Below, piece after piece: positions 17,797-26,204 of a stretch of 64,000 nucleotides of DNA. A program made the position numbers and the translations under genes. Source of the stretch: Neobacillus driksii (GTDB taxonomy: Bacteria; Bacillota; Bacilli; Bacillales; Cytobacillaceae); contig NZ_JACCBX010000007.1 of the NCBI RefSeq assembly GCF_013409995.1, positions 124,001-188,000 on the forward strand. Direction: 5' to 3'. The first letter of the stretch is position 1; each line of letters begins with the position of its first letter. The notes below the pieces were generated by a model. That model worked only from the letters and a program-made list of their open reading frames with translations. It did not search any database and was not told where the DNA came from.

Positions 17797-18690
17797 ATGA
17801 CAGAGAGAAAAATGTTGACGACGAGTAAAAGAGGATTATTGGAGGATTCCTTCCCGTTTCGTTTATATCAAAAGGCGAAAAGATTAGGAACCTGGAATCC
17901 AAGTGATATCGATTTTAGCCAGGATGCTAGAGATTGGAAAACACTAAATCATGAACAGAAGGAGGACATTCTTCGATTGATCTCACAGTTCCAAGCTGGG
18001 GAAGAAGCAGTAACACTCGATTTACTCCCGCTGATTATGGCGATTGCAAAAGAAGGGCGTCTTGAGGAAGAGATGTTCTTAACAACATTTTTATATGAAG
18101 AAGCAAAGCATACAGAGTTTTTTCGGATTGTACTGAATGCCATCGGCGAAAAAGGGGACTTATCCCATTTCCATACAGAAACATATAAAAAGATCTTCTA
18201 TGAAATCCTCCCAACTACGATGGAACGTCTTTTGACAGACCAATCTTCAGAAGCAATTGCAGAAGCCTCCGTTGTTTATAACATGTTTGTTGAAGGTGTC
18301 TTAGCAGAAACAGGTTATTATTCTTTTTACCAAGCGTTAGAAACGGCTAATATTATGCCAGGTCTTTTAGAGGGCATTGGGAAATTGAAAAAGGATGAAT
18401 CCCGGCATATCGGCTATGGCACCTTCCTGCTTCAACGATTAATTTGTGAACACCCTCATCTCTTTGATTTTGTTGCGGCGAAAATGACTGAACTTACTCC
18501 TTTATCTCTTAGATTAAATGAGGAAGGAATAGCGGGAAGGGGGGTAAGCGCATTTGGTGGTGATCCAGCAATGGTGATGGATTTTACACTCAAACAGCTG
18601 TCAGTTAGGATGGAAATCCTTGCACGTGCAAAAGGAAAAAAAATTGAAGAGATTTATAGATTCTCAGAAAGTGAATTAGGTGTATTATAA
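17797..18690 (+). CDS. R2-like ligand-binding oxidase (R2lox)
   Basis: This is a 297-residue ferritin-like protein related to ribonucleotide reductase R2 but of the R2lox class. The six metal ligands are all visible: Glu69 (GEEAV), Glu102 and His105 (EEAKH), Glu166 (FVEGV), Glu201 and His204 (DESRH). The two residues that form the Tyr-Val ether crosslink in the Geobacillus protein are also present, as Val72 and Tyr161. R2lox proteins assemble a Mn/Fe centre and hold a long-chain fatty-acid ligand; their physiological reaction is not established. No nrdA gene is nearby. Here it is sandwiched between an acyl-CoA ligase (10 nt) and an aldehyde dehydrogenase (26 nt), which points to oxidation of a hydrophobic substrate. 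Confidence 0.9.
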   Translation: MTERKMLTTSKRGLLEDSFPFRLYQKAKRLGTWNPSDIDFSQDARDWKTLNHEQKEDILRLISQFQAGEEAVTLDLLPLIMAIAKEGRLEEEMFLTTFLYEEAKHTEFFRIVLNAIGEKGDLSHFHTETYKKIFYEILPTTMERLLTDQSSEAIAEASVVYNMFVEGVLAETGYYSFYQALETANIMPGLLEGIGKLKKDESRHIGYGTFLLQRLICEHPHLFDFVAAKMTELTPLSLRLNEEGIAGRGVSAFGGDPAMVMDFTLKQLSVRMEILARAKGKKIEEIYRFSESELGVL

Positions 18691-18716
18691 AGGCCTTTAT
18701 AAAAGGAGGAACGGAA

Positions 18717-20240
18717 ATGACAGTAAAAGTCGAAGTTCAAAGTTTCCCGCTGTTTATTAATGGAAAGTGGGAGCCTGCAAGTAATCAAGAAACCTTTGAT
18801 GTCTTTAACCCAGCCACTGGTGAGCTTGTGGCAAAAGTGGCAAAAGGTACTGCAACAGATGTTGATCGTGCAGTCCAGGCAGCAAGAGACGCGTTTGATA
18901 ACACTGACTGGAAAAATATGCACCCGAAGGACCGCGCTAAGGTACTCTATGCGATTTCCTATCAAATTGCTGCGCACGCTGAGGAGTTAGCATATTTAGA
19001 AGCAATTAGTTCTGGCGGTACAGTTCGTAGAATCGGCAATAGCGATATCTTGCAAATGGTGGACCTATTCCAAACACTTGCCAATTTCACCCTGGAATAT
19101 CCATTCTCCGAAACATTGCCAGTACCACCATTTCCAGGACCAGCACATAATTTTGTCTGGCGGGAACCAATTGGAGTGTGTGCTGCCATCACACCTTGGA
19201 ATTTACCGATGGTCATTGCCACTTGGAAAATTGCTCCTGCGTTAGCAATGGGTAATACAGTTGTGATTAAGCCTGCAACCTATACACCTTTATCCACCCT
19301 AAAGTTGGCTGAATTAATTTCCAATGTTGTACCGCCAGGAGTGATTAACGTTGTCACAGGTCCTGGTGCTGAAATTGGTGAAGCGCTAGTTCGTCATCCA
19401 AAGGTAGACAAGGTAGCCTTTACTGGCTCAACAGAAGTAGGCAGAAGGATCATGGGATTGGCTTCCGAGACCATTAAAAATACAACATTGGAATTAGGAG
19501 GGAAGTCACCAAACATTCTTTTAGAGGATGCGGACCTAAATATCGCACTCCCAGGCAGTCTTTTCGGAGTGTTCTTACATTCTGGTCAACTTTGTGAGAG
19601 CGGAACACGTCTGTTTGTACCAGATTCCTTGTACGATCAAGTCGTTGCAGGTCTAGTCGCTTTAACAAGTAAGCTGAAGCTTGGAAATCCATTAGACCCG
19701 ATGACGGATGTAGGACCAGTTATTTCTAAAAAACAAAAAGAAACCATTCTTTCTTATATTGAGGTTGGTATACAAGAGGGAGCCACTCTTGTTTGTGGTG
19801 GAAAGGAAGTTAAGGTAGCTGGCTGTGAAGATGGATTTTTTGTAGAACCAACGATTTTTACTAATGTAACGAATGACATGAAAATTGCACAGGAAGAAAT
19901 ATTTGGACCAGTCTTATGTGTGATTCGCTATTCAGAGTTAGACGAAGCGATTAAGATGGCCAACGATACAATCTATGGATTGGCAGCAGGTGTCTGGACA
20001 CGTGATGTTAATAAAGCGTATGAGGTGGCTAGAAAACTTCAAGCTGGTGTCGTTTGGATTAATGACTGGCATATGCTTAGAAGCGATGCGCCATTTGGCG
20101 GTTATAAACAAAGTGGAATTGGCAGAGAAATGGGGCAGCAATCGCTAGACGCCTATACACAAACAAAGCATGTGCACACGTCTATGTCTCCGGAGCTTGA
20201 AAGACGCAACTGGTATGGTATTCTGTTTGGTCAAAACTAA
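18717..20240 (+). CDS. NAD(P)-dependent aldehyde dehydrogenase
   Basis: This 507-residue aldehyde dehydrogenase oxidises an aldehyde to its acid. The cofactor region TPWNLPMVIATWKIAPALAMGNT, the conserved FTGSTEVGR, general base Glu259 in LELGGKSPN and nucleophile Cys293 in HSGQLCESGTR are all present. AAAGGAGG precedes the ATG. Placed between R2lox and an iron alcohol dehydrogenase and downstream of a ligase, it probably makes the acid that the ligase activates. It belongs to the betaine-aldehyde/phenylacetaldehyde-dehydrogenase-like branch by general look, so a specific substrate should not be assumed. Confidence 0.92.
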   Translation: MTVKVEVQSFPLFINGKWEPASNQETFDVFNPATGELVAKVAKGTATDVDRAVQAARDAFDNTDWKNMHPKDRAKVLYAISYQIAAHAEELAYLEAISSGGTVRRIGNSDILQMVDLFQTLANFTLEYPFSETLPVPPFPGPAHNFVWREPIGVCAAITPWNLPMVIATWKIAPALAMGNTVVIKPATYTPLSTLKLAELISNVVPPGVINVVTGPGAEIGEALVRHPKVDKVAFTGSTEVGRRIMGLASETIKNTTLELGGKSPNILLEDADLNIALPGSLFGVFLHSGQLCESGTRLFVPDSLYDQVVAGLVALTSKLKLGNPLDPMTDVGPVISKKQKETILSYIEVGIQEGATLVCGGKEVKVAGCEDGFFVEPTIFTNVTNDMKIAQEEIFGPVLCVIRYSELDEAIKMANDTIYGLAAGVWTRDVNKAYEVARKLQAGVVWINDWHMLRSDAPFGGYKQSGIGREMGQQSLDAYTQTKHVHTSMSPELERRNWYGILFGQN

Positions 20241-20259
20241 TGAAGAGGTGAAGAAGATC

Positions 20260-21468
20260 ATGAAAACTTCCTTATCACAGTTTATGCTTCGCACTGGTAT
20301 TTACAGCGGTTCAAATTCACGTGCCATGGTACCAAGCTTGTTTGCAGGCCTAGGTGCCAAAAGAGTCGTCCTTTTAAGTGACAGAGGGCTCGAGGCAGCA
20401 GGTGTCGTCCAAAAGGTTGCAGAAATATTTAATCTAACTGGTCATGGAAGCGGACCGCAGTTGGTTGGTCAATTTCTAGATATCTCTCAGGATGCAGAAA
20501 GCCGCTGTATCAATGATGCTGTCCGCTATGTAAAGGAAGTAGGCGGTGACGCCCTCCTTGCCGTTGGCGGTGGAAGTGTATTGGATACTGTAAAAGGAGT
20601 GAAATATGCACTTCATAAAGGATTAGCGGATATAAAAGATGCGATTCCAGGCGGTCTATTATATGAACAATTTCCAAAGGCTAACTTTATTCCGATTCCA
20701 CATATTGCGATCCCAACAACTGCAGGTACAGGGTCAGAAGTTTCACCGATAGCGGTTATTTTCAATGAAGATATTCAAATGAAGACAAATATCATCAATC
20801 CATTCATAAATGCTGATATGGCGATCCTTGACCCTGATTTAACGGTTGGACTTCCGCCATACATTACGGCCTTTACTGGCTTTGACGCCTTAACACATGC
20901 CATTGAAGCCCTTGCTTCACCAACTGCAACAGCCCTTACTGACGCTTATGCACTGCATGCGATTCGGTTAATTGAAAAAAATCTCCCAGTTGCGGTAGCC
21001 GAAGGCACAAATGTAGCCGCTCGAATGGATTTATTACAAGCAAGCCTAATGGGGATAACCGCCTTTAGCTTTGCCTTAAATGCGATTCCGGTACACAACC
21101 TGGCACACGCCTACGGTGCTTTGTTCCGTATTCCACATGGCTTAGCCAATGCTGTATTCCTACCGGTTGTAATGGAAATGGTTCCTGCATTATACCTGCC
21201 AAAGGTAACGGAGCTTGCTTCTGCATTAGATGTTGAGGTGAAAGGTGATACTGCTGAAGCGGCCTTGGCAAAGGTGGTTGAGAAGATTCGATTGCTGCAG
21301 CATAAGGTGGGTCTTCCTGCAGATTTCCAACAATACAATATTACCGAAGAAAATCTCGCACAAACAGTGCCAGCCGTCATGAAAGACCCGGCAGCACTAA
21401 GCTTCCCGATGCCAAAAGAATTAATCGCAGCAATTGGACAAAGAGTTGTTCCACTTGGAGTAAAATAA
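20260..21468 (+). CDS. iron-containing alcohol dehydrogenase
   Basis: This 402-residue group III alcohol dehydrogenase has the dinucleotide motif AVGGGSVLDTVKG, the IPTTAGTGSEVSPIAV segment and the metal-binding histidines in FDALTHAIEA and HNLAHAYGALFRIPHG. It interconverts an alcohol and an aldehyde with NAD(P) and a divalent metal. ATG 20260, with GAAGAGGTGAAG just upstream, gives the family-length protein; an in-frame upstream ATG would begin inside the aldehyde dehydrogenase gene. The gap to that gene is about 20 nt. Together they form an alcohol-to-aldehyde-to-acid sequence. Confidence 0.9.
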   Translation: MKTSLSQFMLRTGIYSGSNSRAMVPSLFAGLGAKRVVLLSDRGLEAAGVVQKVAEIFNLTGHGSGPQLVGQFLDISQDAESRCINDAVRYVKEVGGDALLAVGGGSVLDTVKGVKYALHKGLADIKDAIPGGLLYEQFPKANFIPIPHIAIPTTAGTGSEVSPIAVIFNEDIQMKTNIINPFINADMAILDPDLTVGLPPYITAFTGFDALTHAIEALASPTATALTDAYALHAIRLIEKNLPVAVAEGTNVAARMDLLQASLMGITAFSFALNAIPVHNLAHAYGALFRIPHGLANAVFLPVVMEMVPALYLPKVTELASALDVEVKGDTAEAALAKVVEKIRLLQHKVGLPADFQQYNITEENLAQTVPAVMKDPAALSFPMPKELIAAIGQRVVPLGVK

Positions 21469-21476
21469 GTTTGAAT

Positions 21477-21507
21477 GCCTAGCTCAATCGGCAATTGAGA
21501 GCATTTT
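21477..21507 (+). terminator. probable terminator of the catabolic island
   Basis: CTCAAT / ATTGAG stem with GC outer pairs and a short T-rich tail (ATTTTG). It is weaker than the other terminators in the window. Confidence 0.5.
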
Positions 21508-21582
21508 GAATTAGGACCTTTTTCATCCCTGCCCTTTTTGATATAGTAATAGATAGTGATAGTAATAGGGCTGGGATAAAAC

Positions 21583-22332
21583 ATGAAGAAATTAGTAGTG
21601 GGAATGGCGATATTTTCTGTAACGTTATTTAGTACCGAGTCGATCCTTCTAGAAAAATTACAGGACGTACTTCCATGGAATAAGGAAGGAAGCACCATTT
21701 TAACGACGAGAGAATTAGCCATTACTCAGAAGGATTCCTTTTTTCCAACGAATAAATTGCTTGATGTTCCACTTCTGAACCAATTTGAGGAGCCACATTT
21801 AAATAAAGGCTGTGAAGTGACTAGTCTGGCTATGATCCTTAATCATCATGGTGTAAACGTAACAAAGAATGAATTGGCAGCAAAAATTAATACGGTTCCT
21901 TTTGAATATCCCAACAAGAAAAAAGGAAATCCCCATGTTGGTTTTGTTGGAGATATGGCCGATGGTCCGGGGTTAAGCGTCTACAATGAACCTATATTTG
22001 ATTTAGCCAAGGAGTATGCAGGGGATAAAGTCGTAAATTTAACCAATAGTCCCTTCGAGGATCTATTAAGAAAAGTCGGCAGGGGAGTTCCTGTTTGGGT
22101 AATTATTACAACCAAGTATTCTCCAGGTACTGCAAAATTTGAAAAATGGGATACCCTACAAGGTACTATTTATGTAACTTTTAACGTTCATAGTGTAGTG
22201 ATTACGGGCTATGATCAAAATTACATTTATATGAACGATCCCTTTGGCTTTAAAAATAGAAAAGTAGACAAAAAGAATTTTAAACTTGCCTGGGAAGAAA
22301 TGGGCAGTCAAGCAATCGCAATTGAAAAATAA
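21583..22332 (+). CDS. secreted C39-like cysteine peptidase family protein
   Basis: This 249-residue protein has an N-terminal signal sequence (KKLVVGMAIFSVTLFSTES) and a papain-like fold of the Peptidase_C39_2 type. The putative nucleophile is Cys in LNKGCEVTSLAMIL, the His is in VHSVVITGYD, and an Asn-Asp follows in YMNDPFG. Such proteins occur widely in Bacillaceae as exported proteins of unknown substrate. It is monocistronic, with its own terminator, and lies between the catabolic island and the motility genes without obvious link to either. Signal peptidase cleavage is not certain, so it may stay membrane-anchored. Confidence 0.78.
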   Translation: MKKLVVGMAIFSVTLFSTESILLEKLQDVLPWNKEGSTILTTRELAITQKDSFFPTNKLLDVPLLNQFEEPHLNKGCEVTSLAMILNHHGVNVTKNELAAKINTVPFEYPNKKKGNPHVGFVGDMADGPGLSVYNEPIFDLAKEYAGDKVVNLTNSPFEDLLRKVGRGVPVWVIITTKYSPGTAKFEKWDTLQGTIYVTFNVHSVVITGYDQNYIYMNDPFGFKNRKVDKKNFKLAWEEMGSQAIAIEK

Positions 22333-22374
22333 AAAATGGTCCAATCAAATGTCAAATGATTGGACCATTTTTTT
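22333..22374. terminator. bidirectional terminator between C39-like gene and motB
   Basis: A twelve-base stem (AAATGGTCCAAT with ATTGGACCATTT) with flanking A and T runs serves both convergent genes. Confidence 0.92.
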
Positions 22375-23134
22375 ATTTACTTTCACGTAATATTACAATA
22401 TTCACACGTCGATTTGCCTGCCGATTTTCTGCAGTATCATTCGGATACATTGGTTGAAATTCTCCATGGCCAGTAAACTGCATGCGGTTTTCTGCAATTG
22501 ATTGTGAAGCAAAATAATGTAACACACTTACTGCTCTGGCAGAAGATAGCTCCCAGTTTGAAGTATAGGCTGCATTTCCAATTGGAACATTGTCAGTATG
22601 TCCTTCAATACTAATCGGATTGGGCAGTGTATTAACTAATTTCACAATGGCACTCAATGTGGTAAACGAGCTTTCTTTTAACACTGCTTTTCCTGAATCA
22701 AATAGCAAAACATCCTTTAAGGCAATTTCAACTCCACGCCTGGTATCTTGAAGGGTAACGACAGCTTCTAGATTATTGGCCGCAATATATTTCTCTAATT
22801 GTGCTTTTAAGTTATCGAGTTCGGCATCCTCAGCTTCATTTGTGGGAGGTGCAGATTCTTTGGCGGGAGCCGGTTCTATTATAATATCCTTATCGAGTTC
22901 ACCTTTTTGATTAACAGATAAACCTGAATAGGTACTTTCAATTTTTGTACCGGTTAATTCAGATTGAAAAGCCTCCATAATAGAACGAAACTTCGTTTTG
23001 TCAATTTCACTAGAAGCAAACAACACGATAAAAAGTGCTAATAAAAGGGTTAATATGTCGGCATAAGGAATTAACCAGGACTCATCAATATGTTCCTCAT
23101 GCTCTTCCTCGAATTTTTTATGCAATCTGCTCAT
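22373..23134 (-). CDS. motB: flagellar stator protein MotB
   Basis: This 253-residue protein has one membrane helix near the N-terminus with the proton-carrying Asp in WLIPYADILTLLLALFIVLFASS. A periplasmic linker follows, then an OmpA-like peptidoglycan-binding domain (SIEGHTDNVP, NWELSSARAVSVL, NRRVNI). The PYADILTLLLALF pattern is that of proton-driven MotB, not sodium-driven MotS. The start inside motA was chosen because GAGGA is 8 nt before this ATG (MSRLHKKFEEEHEEH, as in relatives). It overlaps motA by 17 nt. Confidence 0.93.
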   Translation of the reverse strand: MSRLHKKFEEEHEEHIDESWLIPYADILTLLLALFIVLFASSEIDKTKFRSIMEAFQSELTGTKIESTYSGLSVNQKGELDKDIIIEPAPAKESAPPTNEAEDAELDNLKAQLEKYIAANNLEAVVTLQDTRRGVEIALKDVLLFDSGKAVLKESSFTTLSAIVKLVNTLPNPISIEGHTDNVPIGNAAYTSNWELSSARAVSVLHYFASQSIAENRMQFTGHGEFQPMYPNDTAENRQANRRVNIVILRESK

Positions 23135-23915
23135 TAACATCGTCCTCAGTTTTCTTCTCAAACTTCTTGCGTTCCTTCGGATCAATATAAACCACAAGTT
23201 TTTTCTCTAAGGCGCTTGGGGATACTCCTCGATAGATAGCTAGTAATCCTTCAATTGTCAAAAGCTTTAGTTCTTGCTCTTTTTTCGAAATTCTTTTTAA
23301 TTTATTGGCTAAAGGGTGCCAAAGAACATATCCAGAAAATATTCCAAGTAATGTTGCGATAAAAGCAGCAGAGATTGAGTGTCCAAGCTTTTCTACATCA
23401 TTAAGGTTACCAAGTGAAGCAACTAGACCAATTACAGCTCCAAGAACACCCAGAGTAGGGGCGTAGGTTCCTGCTTGGGTGAAAATAAGAGCACCTGTTT
23501 TGTGGCGCTTATCTATAGCAGCTACCTCATCCAATAAAACTTCTTCAATAAATTCTAGTTCATATCCATCAATGATCATTTCCAGTCCTTTTTTGAAGAA
23601 GGGGTCTTTTGTATTGTTTGAAATTTCTTCTAAAGCAAGTATGCCCTCTTTTTTGGCAATTTCTGAGCATTCTACTAAACTTGAAATCTGGTCAGATTTA
23701 GAAGGTAATTTCGGTTCAATAAAGGCAATTTTTAATAGTATAGGAAATTTTTTGAATTCGCTAAGTGGGAACGCAATCAGTACAGCGGCAGCGGTCCCAC
23801 CAAAAATAATTAGATATGCCGCAGGATTGTATAATGCTGCTAGTGAGGCTCCCTTTAAGACCATTCCTATCCCTATAGCTAGTAATGCAATAATAATTCC
23901 AATAATACTAGACAT
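23118..23915 (-). CDS. motA: flagellar stator protein MotA
   Basis: This 265-residue membrane protein has four hydrophobic segments and a large cytoplasmic loop carrying the conserved charged region that touches FliG. The late GTYAPTLGVLGAVIGLVASLGNL segment, with its conserved proline, is characteristic. AAGGAG precedes the ATG on the minus strand. With MotB it forms the ion channel that turns the rotor. The pair stands alone, divergent from cheR, and no sigma-D-like CCGATAA box is visible upstream. Confidence 0.93.
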   Translation of the reverse strand: MSSIIGIIIALLAIGIGMVLKGASLAALYNPAAYLIIFGGTAAAVLIAFPLSEFKKFPILLKIAFIEPKLPSKSDQISSLVECSEIAKKEGILALEEISNNTKDPFFKKGLEMIIDGYELEFIEEVLLDEVAAIDKRHKTGALIFTQAGTYAPTLGVLGAVIGLVASLGNLNDVEKLGHSISAAFIATLLGIFSGYVLWHPLANKLKRISKKEQELKLLTIEGLLAIYRGVSPSALEKKLVVYIDPKERKKFEKKTEDDVNEQIA

Positions 23916-24222
23916 TATTTTCTCCTTTTTAAATGTTCAAATTAATCTATAATGTAATTGTACGTCACTCATGAAAATACGACAAATGTTTTTTGTTTTG
24001 TTTGAAAAAAGTATCAAACTAATTTATCAAACAAAAATAAAAAAACTATAAGTTAAGATTATAGTGGAAAAATTATTTTATACTAACTAAAACCTCCAAC
24101 TACTGATAGAATAACAGTTATGGAATATATTGTGATGTTATTAAGGCAAAAATACTAACCTAGAAGTACAAATAATAACCTACTCAAAAAGACCAACTCA
24201 ACTAAAATAAGGTGATAAATAT
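23916..24222. other. divergent intergenic region, motA / cheR
   Basis: This is 307 nt of AT-rich sequence without an ORF. It contains two TATCAAA elements (24012-24018 and 24025-24031), a motif that recurs before most flagellar units in this window. No sigma-D box, riboswitch or terminator was recognised. Confidence 0.6.
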
Positions 24223-25065
24223 ATGGACGATAATGGACTAGTAAGATTGAGCCACATAATTAAAGATTATTGTGGATTGAGTTTTAATGAACGGCTTTCT
24301 ACGTTAAAGAAGAAGGTTGATAATAGAGTTACAGAATTGGGTGTTTCATATGCTGACTATTGTGAATACTTAACTCGAAACCCATCTGAGTGGGATATCA
24401 TGATTGAGTTAGTAACCATCAACGAAACATATTTTTATCGTGAAGAAAATCAATTAATTGAATGCTGTTCGGTAGTCCTGCCTTTGTTGAAAAAGAAGAG
24501 ATATGGCGGTCCTATAAGAATTTGGAGTGCAGCCTGCTCTACCGGTGAGGAACCTTATACACTAGCCATGCTCATACAAGAAACGGGCCAGTTCCTTCCT
24601 GGATCAATTGAAATTATAGCTACCGATATCAATAAAAAAGTGCTTGAAAAGGCAAAAAAGGGATGGTATCACCAAGGCTCCTTTGCGTTTAGGAGAATTC
24701 CTGAAAATCTGATGAAGAAATACTTTACACCCACTGATGCAGGATATCAAATTAACGATACAATTAAAAAAATGGTTCATTTCCAACATCTAAATTTACT
24801 TAACAAACAAAAAACCGCTCAAATAGGTGAAGTCGATATTATTTTTTGCAGGAATGTTTTAATCTATTTTGATCAAATGACAACAAAACAGGTCATTGAT
24901 AGTTTACATAGAAATTTAGCATCGGATGGATATTTGTTTCTTGGACATGCCGAATCAATAACGGACAGTGATTTAGGTTTTCAAAAAGCATATTCAGAGA
25001 ACACTTTTTACTATCGAAAGGAAACGAATCAAAATGAAACAGTACCGTATTTTAGTGGTAGATGA
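24223..25065 (+). CDS. cheR: chemoreceptor methyltransferase CheR
   Basis: This 280-residue S-adenosylmethionine-dependent methyltransferase methylates glutamates of chemoreceptors. The all-helical N domain is followed by the SAM-binding domain, with TINETYFYRE, the AACSTGEEPYTLAM motif I, ATDINKKVL, and the IIFCRNVLIYF motif. Its last 32 nt overlap cheB, so the methylase and esterase are translationally coupled. In B. subtilis cheR lies elsewhere, with the aro genes, so the cheR-cheB pairing here is a different arrangement. Confidence 0.95.
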   Translation: MDDNGLVRLSHIIKDYCGLSFNERLSTLKKKVDNRVTELGVSYADYCEYLTRNPSEWDIMIELVTINETYFYREENQLIECCSVVLPLLKKKRYGGPIRIWSAACSTGEEPYTLAMLIQETGQFLPGSIEIIATDINKKVLEKAKKGWYHQGSFAFRRIPENLMKKYFTPTDAGYQINDTIKKMVHFQHLNLLNKQKTAQIGEVDIIFCRNVLIYFDQMTTKQVIDSLHRNLASDGYLFLGHAESITDSDLGFQKAYSENTFYYRKETNQNETVPYFSGR

Positions 25066-26071
25066 TTCTGCATTTATGAGAAGGGCTATTAGTTTAATAC
25101 TGGAAAATGATCCACAATTATCTGTGGTTGGGATTGCTAGAAATGGTGAAGAGGCGGTAGAGAAAGTAAAACGACTCCAGCCAGATCTGGTGACAATGGA
25201 TGTGGAAATGCCAAAAATGAACGGGTTAAGCGCGTTAGAAGAAATTATGAATTCCAATCCTGTTCCTGTTGTAATGCTAAGTTCGCGTACTGGGGAAGGT
25301 GCGAAAGAAACGCTAGAGGCACTTGATTTAGGAGCGGTTGATTTCTTTTTAAAAGATTATTTACTAAATAATCATGGCAAAGGAAACCACACTGACGAAT
25401 TCTTAATGCGTATAAAAGGGATTCTGGAGACAAAGGATTCAAATCCCCTGGCTGTCAAAACTATTCAAGACAAAAGAAAAAAACTGAGAAAAATGAGCCC
25501 AATGGATTTAATCTTCATCGGTTGTTCAACGGGGGGACCATCTGCTTTACAAAAAATACTTCCGCATTTTCCAAAAGACTTCCCGATTCCTATTGTGGTT
25601 GCACAGCATATGCCACCAGGTTTTACGCAGCCACTTGCAGAGAGGTTTGATACATTATGCCAACTAAAGGTGACAGAAGCAGAACATGGTCAGTCTGTAA
25701 GTGCGGGTACCATATATATCGCCCCTTCAGGTTATCAAACTAGATTTGAGAAAAAGTCTGATGGTTCGGTTGTTTTTAAGGTGGATCAGCATGAATCCGA
25801 TAAAGCTCTATATAAACCATCCGTTGATATTTCATTAGAATCCGCAGCTCCTATTTATACGGACAGACTTTTATCCGTTATTCTTACTGGAATGGGGGCA
25901 GATGGTATGCGTGGATGTGGGTTTGTAAAAAAATATAATGGAAATGTGTTTGTAGAAGCTGAAGAATCGTGTATTGTCTATGGAATGCCAAAAGCAGTTC
26001 TTGAAGCAGGTTATGTTGACGGTCAATATGAAGTATCAAAAATGTATCAGGAGATTATGTCGTTTTTTTAA
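25034..26071 (+). CDS. cheB: chemotaxis methylesterase/deamidase CheB
   Basis: This 345-residue protein has an N-terminal receiver domain (phospho-acceptor Asp56 in TMDVEMPKMNG) and a C-terminal methylesterase domain with catalytic Ser165 (GCSTGGPS), His192 (AQHMPPGFT) and Asp290 (TGMGADGMRG). It removes methyl groups from receptors and deamidates them when phosphorylated by CheA. It overlaps cheR by 32 nt. Confidence 0.95.
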   Translation: MKQYRILVVDDSAFMRRAISLILENDPQLSVVGIARNGEEAVEKVKRLQPDLVTMDVEMPKMNGLSALEEIMNSNPVPVVMLSSRTGEGAKETLEALDLGAVDFFLKDYLLNNHGKGNHTDEFLMRIKGILETKDSNPLAVKTIQDKRKKLRKMSPMDLIFIGCSTGGPSALQKILPHFPKDFPIPIVVAQHMPPGFTQPLAERFDTLCQLKVTEAEHGQSVSAGTIYIAPSGYQTRFEKKSDGSVVFKVDQHESDKALYKPSVDISLESAAPIYTDRLLSVILTGMGADGMRGCGFVKKYNGNVFVEAEESCIVYGMPKAVLEAGYVDGQYEVSKMYQEIMSFF

Positions 26072-26204
26072 TAAATAACACAAAATCTATCAAAAACAGC
26101 TATAAGGTATCCATAATAATCGAAAAATCTCATGACGAAGAGCAGGTCTATGAGTTATAATATTTTTTATTAGAAGAAGTGAGTAAACCGGAGGCGATTG
26201 ATTT

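Noticed and set aside
17797..18690. Ribonucleotide reductase small subunit (NrdB/NrdF)
   Set aside because: There is no nrdA/nrdE partner, and the Val/Tyr crosslink pair with the EEAV motif and the length fit R2lox instead.
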